NCBI GenBank assembly: GCA_943737045.1
Contig: CALSFV010000018.1
Coordinates: forward strand, 682,001 to 746,000
Direction of reading: 5' to 3'
DNA from: Parapristionchus giblindavisi
Lineage: Eukaryota; Nematoda; Chromadorea; Rhabditida; Diplogasteridae
Length of the DNA stretch: 64,000 nucleotides
Below, in pieces: positions 11,434-24,000 of this stretch. Each line of letters starts with the position of its first letter. Position 1 is the first letter of the stretch. The notes under the pieces were generated by a model. The model did not search any database. It worked only from the letters and a program-made list of their open reading frames with translations, and was not told the DNA's origin. Made by a program: the position numbers and the translations under genes.

Positions 11434-14400
11434 ATGTCGCTAACTGAGATGACTACAAGCACGAGCGAGATCGTTCCCTTCGTAAATCTTATCCGACCCG
11501 GAGACAATCCGGATATCACTAAGGTTTATACTGTATTTTGTCACTTTTTGTTGATGTGGTTTTGACCTCGCAGGATGGTAGGATGTGAGGATGAACATAT
11601 ATTCAATTTTAGGAACGTCAGAGCGCTAGCTTCTCGGTATTCGAGATGCAGAAGTTCATTTACGGTGGCGTTTATCGATTGAAGGTATGCATAATATAAG
11701 TACTAATGTATTTTTCAACTTGACGCATGTCTAATCGAAATTCAAGATATCTTAAAGGCACACCTCATGCTAATTTGACTCTCCGCAGTGGCAATACTCT
11801 CTCGTAGACAAAGAAAGCGGGAGAGTATGGTCAGAACGGAGAGTTCCAGATTAGCCTGGGTTGTCGCTTTAATGTTCTTTTAAGAACAAAAAAATTCACG
11901 ATGTCACAGTATTTATCTATTCGCTAGATAGCATTGAATATTGATACCGTAAACAGTTTTCGTTAAAAAATATATAAAATGAGTCTGTTGAAATATAAAA
12001 TAAATCTGTCGATTTCAGCGTCGTCGAGAGATTCTCGATTTCGTTGAATCGCATCCCGAATTCGACGATCCAGTACCGCCAGAGTTTATGAGTCGAGAGG
12101 AGCTGGTAGACAGAGCAGTCAGAAAGGTTTGCTATATTCGAAATTGAAATAACGCTTAAACTGTTTTAAGTCAACAAGAGTAGTTAGCAATCTTATAGCA
12201 ATCTAAGTAAAATCTAAGGTAACAAACGGTCTTTGAGTACACGTAACCTACCTAATCACAATATATTTGGGATGATTTTTGATTTATTTTTAGTGTGTCG
12301 CAATGTCGAGTCATTTCGAAGCAATTGACATGAATGACTACTTCGAGGAAGGAATCTACTACCAGTTGTAAGAATTTATCTTTGATCTTTGAAATATGCC
12401 GAAGGGGATGCCATCAAATATCAATGGTTTTTCCACAACTCAATACTCTCACATGAGCATAACACAGAGAAATTTGAGTAGGGACCGTTGACCACTGTTG
12501 TGCTACTATTAGACATTACGAAAATTATACTTTAAAAATATATCAATCTCTGAGACATTTGTTCTAGTCTGATCATTGGACGTGAACTACATTGTCTATC
12601 CCTCCACTACGGAATGTTCTTGCCCACTATTCAGGTAATTTTTTTAATTATAATATATATATGAAACAATTTTATTAATTATTACATATACATACGTCAC
12701 TTCAGAATCAAACAACTCCTGAGCAAATGGAAGAGTGGTTAGGAAAGGCTGTGATGAGAGGAATGCTGGGAACATTTGCACAGACTGAATTGGGTCACGG
12801 TAAGAAGAGTTATCTAATATGAATCTCCATGTATGAAGAACCACAGTATTGTTGGGCTTACAAGCCTCTAAAGAAATTTCAAGAGAACAAAAGCCGCTAT
12901 TAAAGAAGTAGACCCTTGAGTAGGCATGACTGACTCCCGCCACAATTAGCATGCTTTTGTTTATATTATATGGTAATTGGCGTAAAGGATAATGAGAAAA
13001 TGAGAGAGTAAGTATGCAAATCGGATGGGCACTCTCTAAATGCCTTGAAAGTTGTACTTTCAATGCGCATAGTGAGCTTTAAACGTATCGGGAATCAATA
13101 TCAGATATGCCTTTCCATTCGTGCGATGAATCTCTATCATTCTATCCGAACAGTCTTATTACGAAAAAAACTCGAGGGTCTCCATCTTTAAGGGCTGCAG
13201 CAAAAACGTGCATTATGTACACTGTTTCATTGAACTGGTTCCGTATGACAGTGATAAGAAAGTGAGATATCAATTTATACAGATGGGAATTTCTATTGAA
13301 CGAGTTATGATTTGATTGACAAGAGTAACGAATTCTGGGTGGTCTGTTTTTCTGACTTACATCTTTAGAACTAATTCTTGCGAAAGGAGCTTACGATGCA
13401 GTATTTTTCTATTTTTCAATCGAAAAGTAACTTAAATTATGACACTTCGCTTAGTTCTTTCAATTAAAAAAAGAGATCATCTGTTCCAGGCTCAAATCTG
13501 GCAAAGCTAGAGACAACATCAACGTATGATCCCAAGACAGAACAGTTCATTCTTCACACTCCTTCACTAACAGCGGCTAAATGGTTTGTTGGCCCCGATA
13601 CTATTGTTTTGGGGTTACTGTAACGATCTCATTCTCAGGTGGCCAGGAGGTCTCGGAAAGAATTCCAATCACGCCGTCGTTATGGCACAATTGATTACGA
13701 ATGGAGAAAATAAGGTTTTTAAATAAGTTTCAAAGATTCTACATATGAATACAATCATTTCGTGCTTCTCTTGATATATTCAGGTTACCCTTCTCCAAAA
13801 CTTTTTCCACGAATATTCTTCCTAATATTCTGAAGATTACAGGGTCCTCATTTATTCTTTGTACAACTCCGTCATGAGGAAACCCATCAACCTCTCCCCG
13901 GTATCACTGTCGGAGATATCGGACCTAAATTTGGTATCTTTATAATTTTTTAATTTGGTCTACTTGCAAAATGTACATAAGAATCTCTATGACAATAGAA
14001 TCGTCCATGATTTATGGTCTTTCCAACTATAATTATTTGATGTCATATTGATTACAATAGAATATAATTTAAGATTATACGATTAAATTACAAACTTTAC
14101 AGGCAACAACAGCAACGACAATGGTTTCTTGATCTTTGATAAGGTCCGATTACCGAGGAAAAATATGTTCATGAAACATTCAAAGGTAATAGTGATAATA
14201 GAGACTGATAAGAGGAAAATAACAAATAGACTAACAGATAATCTTATTGATCAACGACCACTTCGTTTTCATCAACTTTAAAATCCCTTATTCTTGAATA
14301 AATAATTGAATCATTAATTTAGGTTCTGCCGAATGGAGAATACGTTGCTCCTCCTCATGCCAAACTCGGTTACGGTGCCATGGTTCTCATTCGATCACTC

Positions 14401-17241
14401 ATTATCAGAGTAATTTTATTTACGATGACTAATTTAAATCCCTCTACGCTGATTTGTCCATGTTGGCAAATCATAGAAACATGATCAACAGATTCTTCTT
14501 GTAATTTCTTTAATAGTGATGAAAACACTGACTTCTTAATCATTTAATTTCAGGACATGACAATGCAACTCGGTGCAGCCTCAGTCATAGCCATTAGATA
14601 TTCAGCTGTAAGAAGACAAGGAGAGATCAATGAAGGGTATTCCATAATATCTTTTGAAGTTTAAACGTAATTGAAGTCAAAAACCATATATTGTACACAA
14701 TCCACAATTCATTTCATATTTTTCGTAGTTTCATATCACAAGGTTTATTCTTTAGTGCTGGTGAAGTACAAGTCTTGGATTATCGTACTCAACAATATCG
14801 ACTTCTTCCACAGATTGCTCGATCATTCGCTTTTCTATTCGCTGCCTATGAGATCAAAGCACTCTATATGAATGTAAAGATTTATTCTAAAATCATCTTT
14901 CAAAATAGATAATGATTATTTCGCACACAATCATGACTGAATGAAAAAAAATTGCAGGTTACAGCACAACTTGGAAAAGGCAATACCGAATTATTGCCTG
15001 AACTGCATGCACTATCATCCGGATTGAAGGTAATTTTACATGAAAGAAAAACACTTTTCTAGCACGCTTTCAACCCCTTTTCCTTATATCCACAATTCGG
15101 CTATGTAATATAAAAGATATTTTACAGTACTTTTTTGTGCAAATATAAAATCTGTTGAAATTAATTTTGTACTTTATATTATCAAACCAAAATTTTGGTT
15201 GTTTCAGGCTGTCGTCACATGGGAGGCCTCACAAGGAATCGAACAAGTGCGACTAGCCTGTGGAGGCCATGGTACGATCTCTCGACCATCATTACTATTT
15301 CTCAACTATTTTATCGGTTCAAAGTATCGAAGGGGAATGGGCTGATGCGGAAGAGTGATTCAAATCGATCGAAATGCTCAAAAAGTATTAGAAGCGATTG
15401 ATTAAAGTATAATTTATTTTAATTATAATTCTTCCATTCTTGCTTGCCCATTTGAGAGGTGATATATTATGAAAATACTCGGTATTTATAATTTTATCAG
15501 GTTACTCTCGAGCTTCTGCATTGCCTGACATCTACACTTATGCTGTTGGATCTTGTACTTATGAAGGAGAAAACATCGTCATGCTCCTTCAAGTTGCTCG
15601 GTAGGTTTATATTGCTTGATGATAATAACTATTGAAACGACAATCTAGTAAGCTGCCAATTGCGTTAACTGTTCATCATTTTCAGATTCCTAATGAAAGC
15701 TGCCAAAGAAGTTCGCCAAGGCTCGCCACAACTAGCCGAGATCGCAGAATACATCGCTAGAAAGGTCTGTTATATTAGCCAAGAAATGGAAACGCGCTCT
15801 TTCGTACATACAATAGTCAGAATGGAGAGCTTCAAACATGTTCGCAGTGAATCTTTGTAGTATCATTAACTATTTTAGGATAACGGAAAAGCACAAATCA
15901 CCTCTTGGAGACAATGCTCTGAAGAGTCTATCGTACACGATTTCGAAGCTGCGGCACGAGGATTGGTTAGAATCTCCCATTCATCTGATTGAGATGATCT
16001 TTGATCTCTACAGATTTTCTCGACCTACGATCGTCTCAAAGAGTGCGAAAGAACTATGACAAAGAAGGAGGCATGGAATCAGTGCTCGATCGATTTGTGC
16101 AAAGCGTCCAGGGTGCGTGATTTAAGAAAAAAATATTATATAATAGAAGGAACTCCAATAATTTTAGGGATTCCTTTTTTTCTGGGGATAAAATTTCATC
16201 CTTTATCAATTGCAGATGCACGTAAAACTGTATCTCGTCAAGAATTTCCTGAACCGAGTCAAGATCTGTGAAGATGTGAAGAGTGGAAAGGTATTCAATC
16301 TAATATTGTAACACTTCATTGTGCAAAATGAAAGTGACAAATTGTGAAAAGAACGGATATTTTCCGCTTTTATTGGTGAGGAGATTCATTTCATTTATCG
16401 TAGAATTGTGCTTTAGGTCATGCAAACTGTAGCAAAGCTCTTCGCATTTGATTACATCTCTGGTGCCGCTGGCCACTTTGCAAAGGTAAACTGATTTGTC
16501 TGAATTTGAATAGTTCTAATGTCAACACTCTCTTTGATTGACACAATATTTCTTTCTTTTCTAACGACGAGAGAGTGAAGAAACCGTTGACGATATCTTA
16601 GATATTTGAAATATTTGTTTTCAGGGAGGATTCATGTCAGAGAAACAACTGGAGCAAGTGCAACAAGACATTTACCAGATGTTGGAGGCATTGAGGTTAA
16701 TTTTAAAAGACTAAAGGAGTGTTAATTTGACTTATCGTTCTGAACTCACTCTGAGCGTTCACTTAATATGTCATATGGATGCAAATTGTATTCATTCTCC
16801 ACTCGAAGAATCACGAAAAAGGAATTTCTCAGTATTCTATGAATTCAGGCCCGAAGCGGTCAGTCTGGCGGACTCATGGGACATGTCCGATAGGGAACTT
16901 CGATCAGTTCTGGGCAGACGAGATGGCAATGTTTATCCGGCATTGTTAGAATGGGCTAAGCAGAGTCAACTGAACAAGACTGAGGTAGGACAATTACCAC
17001 TCTTAGTGAACAGAAAACATAAAAGTAGAAAAAACCAACCTAATGGACAATAAAATTTTGAAATATGATATGTGTTAGGTGTATTCAGAAAATTGAGTTG
17101 CATCGGAAGAACCAAAACAATTCGTATATTTACTATGTTTTTTAGTACTGATTTTTTGAAAGATATAATAATATTCAGGTTTTACCCACCTTCGAGAAAC
17201 ATCTCGGCCCAATGATGAAAGAAGGACGTTCTCATCTATGA
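11434..17241 (+). CDS. Peroxisomal acyl-CoA oxidase
   Basis: FAD-dependent oxidase of the first step of peroxisomal fatty-acid beta-oxidation; in nematodes such enzymes also shorten ascaroside side chains. 24 exons: 11434-11523, 11613-11684, 12019-12126, 12294-12367, 12568-12634, 12706-12799, 13490-13583, 13639-13714, 13843-13933, 14103-14185, 14323-14409, 14554-14636, 14756-14873, 14958-15029, 15208-15271, 15501-15600, 15686-15764, 15879-15965, 16014-16112, 16216-16290, 16417-16485, 16625-16695, 16849-16984, 17179-17241; 683 residues, the usual family length. Visible signatures are TELGHGSN, a flavin-side segment [31 protein letters not shown], and the catalytic-Glu motif TYEGEN at ~444-449. 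The C-terminus is SHL, a plausible PTS1. TTTTCAG lies three bases before the ATG, so the mRNA is probably trans-spliced. AATAAA is near 17290. All key motifs are intact. Confidence 0.95.
11751..11873. repeat. Small inverted-repeat element in acyl-CoA oxidase intron 2
   Basis: Imperfect arms of about 50 bp run from TTAAAGGCACACC to the complementary end GTCGCTTTAA, with shared GCTAAT and CTCTCCG blocks. It resembles the element at 28851-28943 at its ends. Confidence 0.6.
12880..13170 (+). repeat. Dispersed repeat fragment, homologous to 36660-36970
   Basis: About 290 bp in acyl-CoA oxidase intron 6 match, in inverted orientation, the region next to the decayed mariner at 36660-36970. Shared blocks include CAATGCGCATAGTGAGCT and ATCGGGAATCAATATCAGAT. 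It is probably a 5' fragment of the same mariner-like element. Confidence 0.75.
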
Positions 17242-18079
17242 TGTACATAAATATTATTTATTCATTTTGTTCACATTTTTTGCAACAATAATAAACCGTG
17301 TAAAATGTTTCAGAGATGTCCACATTTATAATCACGACAATTCTTATTCGGGAATACATTAGTTTGGAGTGTGTCTTACCTTACTGTTTATCCAATTGTC
17401 TTACCGCACACGAGTAACTGACAAAAATGTATATTTGATGAAGCATAAAATAAGAAAAGAAATTAACCCTCGAGCTTTTCGTGACTAAAATACATATGGA
17501 ACTCTAGATTACATCTCCATGAATTCAAACCCAATTTTGATTAAAACGTTCTGCACGGATTAATGTAGGCTTCTTCGTCGTTACTTCGGAGGAAAAGCAA
17601 TATCGCATTACGGTACATGAACTGTTCTTTTGCATTTGTTTTGTGTGGTACAATATTTGTTATTCATAGCGAAGAATGATTTTGAAATCCATCTAAAGAA
17701 TCTCTATTGAGGTTAATTAAATGTATCATTATTATATTATTTGTAGGTCGGTCAATTCAGTGTTTGGTACAACGTTTAATGCTGCTAGTGTATGATTAAT
17801 TATCAGAACAAAAGTAATATAAAGATGACTATCGAATGTTCATGTAAAGCGATAAGTCAGCTAAATCAGCACAAATAAATGTTGTACGGTACGTAGAGTA
17901 AATTTTGCGTAATTCTCGAAGTTCATTGTCTTTCGAACAACTGTTGATATGATTTTTATGTTTCTCGTCTAATTGGACTCAAAATTATAAATACATGTAA
18001 AAGCATTTTTGATGAAGGATAACCCGTAGTATTAGATCAAACAACAAACTAATAACGAATAAAAACATAGATAAAAAGG
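17242..18079. other. Convergent spacer between acyl-CoA oxidase and transporter 2
   Basis: AT-rich 3' UTR and intergenic sequence shared by two convergent genes. No additional gene is supported. Confidence 0.6.
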
Positions 18080-21000
18080 TCATGCTTCTGCCCGATTTTC
18101 AGAAATTGAAGACATCTCCACTTCAGTTTCTTTGAGTAATATCGCCTTCTGAGCAGCGATACTGGCCTTGCTACGCGCCCATGGAGCAACCTCGCCTGAA
18201 ATGATTGAATTGCAAACATTGCGTTTTTCTGTATCCTAGTAACATAGAAAATTCTTACCAGCTCTATCATTTTTTAACCCTGATATTTTATTATGTCATT
18301 TACCCGCTCATTCATTAATTTTTCGGCAAATGATACAAGTTTACCTGATCCAAAGATCATGAAGATGATTCCAGAACAGATCTGTAGAATCGCTCCGAAA
18401 CCGAAGATTATGCTCCATTTATGAGGCCACTTCTGAAAATATAACGTCCTAATGTAACATTACTACATTGATTAATATCAGATCAAACTTAGAATTATTA
18501 ATCTTTGATAAATAGCTAAGAAGAAATAGTAAACATTGCTTACCATCAGAGTTACAAATGATACAGTATTAGGTGCAAGCATATTGCCGATTTGTCCCAT
18601 AATCATCATGAGAGAGGTTAGCGTACCTTAAAGGTACAATAATCCCTACACTTTTCAGTGTTTCAATTCTCCTTTCGATTTACACAGAAACTAATCAATC
18701 TTGTTTCATTGAAAAGATTTCAGGCTATTTCCGTATATTTTTGAAGAGATCCTCAGCATATTTGATTTGAAGAAAAAATAGGAAATGTTTGAAATAACTG
18801 TATTTCAATGTAAACAGTGTGTTTTAAGCTAACAAAACATAGAAATGTAATAACCTGAATATGCAGGTGCTATCGTCATGATAACGGTGTAGAAACCGCA
18901 GATTCCGCTGGAGTAGGTCATGCCTGAACACATTTAAAATTTAATTAATTAATGATCGTGAAATTTATTCTATATGTAATCTACATTTTTATAAATGTGA
19001 GGTCTTAAAGAATCGGGTCATCGATTTTTTTCGGGGCTAAAGTAGCCGAAAAGAAAATGCATCATGGTTGAATATAATATCACATAGTGTAATTCGTCCA
19101 CCTACAATACATTTATCTTATCAGCACTTAGTGCAGAAGAGTAATCAGGGGCAGGGGGGAATTTTCTTGCAAGTTCTTTCTTCCGTCTCTGAGAGATGTT
19201 ATTCTCCATTCAAGAAAACGATCGAAGTGAAACTTGTTTATTGATGTAGAAAACCCACGAAAAACGTTCCGCTATCGTCCATTAGGCCTGCTTGACAGTT
19301 GGAAGTACATTCGTCCACCTAATTTGATTTTTTTGCAGAATCAAATTGCGAATTGTGTTCGCCTCTTTTTGGTTGTCCCTTATTCCTCATCTACCATCCG
19401 GCTATTGATCAACCGCAAATCATATTCTCGATCGACCTTGATCGCAATCGCAATCCTTCTTTCTTTAGATGTCTAGACGCAATGATAATCATCTCATGGA
19501 TTTCTGACTACAGCAAGCTATGATATCTTCCTCTTCAAGAGAGATTAAAATCATTAATTGACGCCATGATAGTATTAGAACAAGGCGAAGCGGTACCAAT
19601 ACATGAATCAATCGGTTCCATAAGGCCCTCTATGCATGAGGCTTGGGATTGGTTTGACAGAATGTATTTTGAAAATAAAAATAATATCACACAAAAAGAT
19701 GGAGTACTCTTACAAACTTAGATACTCTGTGATTCTTGTCATTTCGTGAGTGATATTATAACGCTCAATATTGAGTGTTTATTGAGTGTGGCCGATTATT
19801 GACAAGAAGAATGAATGGTATTTTTATTTATTTGACGTTTCTATGCTGTTATCGCATCATCTTCAGATGGAAAAATTACCTCAAACTTGGGTAATTAAAG
19901 CAATTGTTTAAATTATAATTTTTTTTCAATAATCGGACACACTCAAGAAATTTCTATAATACTCTTACAAATTACTACATTTACAGTAACATTGCTCAAG
20001 TTTAATAGCATAATCAATCTCAAGTTTCAGAAGTCTACCAACGTGATATTGGTTCACCGATAGAAAAAAATCTTTCATTGGTTTTTTTTCATAGATTTTA
20101 ATGAAATAACACGACAAGTGTAAAAATATTCAAGTTCAGTATCGTTTATATTAGCTATTGCACAAAGCCGTCCCACATAAAATTTGAATATAGTTCTGGT
20201 TTCCAAATTTATTAAGACACCGGCTCAGTAAGATTCGAGGGTTGAGCCAGTGACCCCGGACATCGACCTCACCGATTTGGCCCAAAATTTTTTTATGGAT
20301 ACCCCCATGGGCCCCCATCACAAAATGGGTATTCATTTGGGCTGGTTCCTTGAAACACAGATGTGGCGGGTTTTCGAAATTTGAAAACTCGATTTTCACG
20401 AGAAAAAAATTGAGCGACCTAGGACCAATGTTAGTGTCGATTAATTATAAGTACAAATAAACAACAAAAACTGGCTATACGACGGTCCGGAGATCCGATC
20501 GCAAACTGATTTTTTTACCTCCTCAAAACATTCTAAAATTATTTAAAATTTTAAAACAAAAAAGTGCAGTCCATTTTTTGCCTTATCTAATAGAGCAAAA
20601 AATTCCGCGTCGAATAAGGGAAAAAAATCAAAAATCGAAGGACCCGTCTTTTGAGATAAATGAACCTGAAGATGACCCGAAAATATTTTTGTTTTCAAAC
20701 CCCCTCATGTTTGTACTCATACTGAAGAGCTCGTCGAGTAGACCAACTTTCATGTTGAAGGTTTTGTCTGAAACTCATGTGCAAGAGAAATACATGAGTT
20801 TTATTTATTCGCACGGTTGTTCACACAATTTTGAGTAAAACGATAGTAAAATATTTTTTGTGTACAAAGCGATTACGCCTATATTGTAGAACGCAAAGAT
20901 CCATACTTACTTTATTGTTTCACGAAAAAAAATTGTAGACCCCCATGCTGAAAAAAATGGCCTGGAAATTAGTATTGAAAAAAAAGTTGTCGAAACCTTG

Positions 21001-24000
21001 CCATGTTTATACTCATTTTAAAGTACTCGTCAAGTACATCATTTGTTATGTTGGTCGTATTCTATGAAAGTCGTTTGTTCTCAAGATACAAGCGATAATA
21101 AAGATTTGGATCCAATAAATCTTAATTCATGTATTTCTCTTGTACATGAGTTTCAGACAAAATGTTCAACGTGAAAGTTGTTCTACTCGACGAGCTCTTC
21201 AATATGAGTACAAACATGAGGGGGTTTGAAAACAAAAATATTTTCGGGTCATCTTCAGGTTCATTTATCTCAAAAGACGGGTCCTTCGATTTTTGATTTT
21301 TTTCCCTTATTCGACGCGGAATTTTTTGCTCTATAAGATAAGGCAAAAATTGGACTGCACTTTTTTGTTTTAAAATTTTAAATAATTTTAGAATGTTTTG
21401 AGGAGGTAAAAAAATCAGTTTGCGATCGGATCTCCGGACCGTCGTATAGCCAGTTTTTGTTGTTTATTTGTACTTATAATTAATCGACACTAACATTGGT
21501 CCTAGGTCGCTCAATTTTTTTCTCGTGAAAATCGAGTTTTCAAATTTCGAAAACCCGCCACATCTGTGTTTCAAGGAACCAGCCGAAATGAATACCCATT
21601 TTGTGATGGGGGCCCATGGGGGTATCCATAAAAAATTTTTGGGCCAAATCGGTGAGGTCGATATCCGGCACTTCCTGGAATCTTACTGAGCCGATGTCTT
21701 AATCTCTCCTGAATAGAAGCAAACTCTATTGGACATACCAAAGAGAAGAAGGCAGACAACTGCAATCCATGGTTGTTGGCAGTTTGGAAGAGTCGCCATT
21801 GCGATGTACAATGCTGCGGAACCGAATGAACCTGATATGAATGAAAACGGTCGTATAATCAATTATTCATCCATAGAAAATACGTTTTTGATAACATTTA
21901 TGTCTCAAGATATTTTAATGATTTTCTTATCCTTTTTTTCTTGTAATGGAATTGTAGTAATTACGCGAGAAATGATTGCCCAAATTTAGTGCTTGTTTTG
22001 TATTATATATTTTCTGATGCAGTACTGCTTTACAAGGGGATGGTCGCAACTGGTCCTGGCCATATGAGATGGCAATAACATGATTAGGATCAGTTTTCGA
22101 TGCTAATTACAAATCCGTTTTCAGAAAGTGCCCAACCGACCTGATTTTCGAGGAACTCGATATTTTAATTCAGAAATTCGTGTGGTTTCCTACTCAAACC
22201 GTCCGGGTGGTCTGGTGAACTCATCTAGAAACTCTTTCAATACTTTACCTTACATTGCCGGATCTTTCCGATGCAATCCATAGTTTGTGAAGGACTTTTT
22301 TCTTTTCGAATTACCAATCCAAATTTCAATACCGATTTTCTCGAAAATCAGGTCGATTAGGCACTTTCTGAAAACGGATTCGTAATCAGCATCGAAAACT
22401 GATCCTAGTCATGTTATTGCGACCATCTCCTTGTTAGGTAGTGGTAAACGTGTGGGGTGGTTTGTAATATCCCATCCTACATAGAACATCTATACTATTG
22501 AAACAGAATGTCTCAAGGTAGATTCAAATTCTCCGCACTCGAAAAACTATTTATTAGACATAGAGAGTGATATAATTTGAAAAAAAAACATACCAATCGC
22601 CTGGAACAGTTTTACTGTCAGATCCGGTGAGAATTTGCCGGTCTTTTTCCAATGATCAGCAATGTATGCAAGAATGTTCTTGAATATTAGTTGGGAGATG
22701 AACGGAGCAACTGTGAAAAGCCCGTTTGACTTGAGTGACAACGACAATTCTTCCTGAATGTTTTTTATACATTAAATGTGTATTCACTTTTCAAATCCAA
22801 AAAATCAGTCTCTACACAGTGCTCATTTTTTTCTCTCATTTTTTCAGCATATTATCAAAGTAAGGGAATGATATTAAAAATCAAGCAAATATGTGTAGGA
22901 CTAACAATAATTTCAACATAGAGTGATTAACTGCTCATTTTTTTTCCAAATTAATTGTTTCTGTGAGCAATTCAAATAATGTGAACGTCTTCCCTAAATT
23001 ATTGTCAGGAAGTTGAGAAATTGATCACCTTGAAGTAAAGAGGAAGGAAATTGATGTTGAGAGATGCACAGAAGGAGAAGGTCAGATTGCATAGAATAGC
23101 TGACCACATGGGTGCAGATTGGAGTATACTACTCCATGGAATGTCCGAGATTCGCTGAAAATATTCAATTGAAACATGTAAAATATTATTGAGTTCAGCC
23201 CTATCCCGTTGCATAAAAAACAAAAAAGAATTTCATAAAGTAAATAAAGGTGTATGTTTCTTGCGTCCTAAATCGATTATACTATGTGCAAAACTTATTC
23301 TCTAGTGGAGCCGTTCCATCTGTCAACTTGTGTTAATGTTCAACACTAATTTACGACTGATCACTTTCAGACACAAAACATTGCATGAGATATAAGAATT
23401 TTAATATAGCAGCAGTGGTTTCGCGAATACTTTGGAAAGTCGGATATATACAAACTTGGATGTTCAGTTACTATCTTTCATTACTATCTTTCATGGATAC
23501 CAATTGGTCACAAAAAATAGTATGATCCCATATGGATATGTTGTGTGTATTCGTGATGATGACTAATCAATTGGTCGACGAGATAGTACAGAGATCAGAG
23601 AGGGTTCATTGTGAGAATAGTTAGGAATGGCCTCTTTCTCGTCAGATCCTTACTTATTATACAGAATGTACACTGATCGCGCCAGACTACAATGGATAGG
23701 AAGAGGAAGAGGGTGATTGATAATAAGTGATATTCATCGAGAGAGTGAAGGTCATATAATATCTCGGTCGATCTCTTCTTTCTCGTCTCACTCTCTATCT
23801 AACAAGATGACTCTCAGCCAAACTGGTTAGTTTATACATTTCTCTGATAGTAACCATAGTTGTGTAAACGATCACTTCTTTGTAGTATTAATTGTTGATT
23901 GATTGCAAATGTTACTATTAGATGTGTTTTCTCGTATTGATTTGGCCAAACCTATCCGATTCTAGATGTCGAGGCCATCTACAACGACATCGTTACTAAC

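Noticed and set aside
20151..21346. Paired 74-86 residue ORFs
   Set aside because: Inverted copies within the 20211-21703 foldback.
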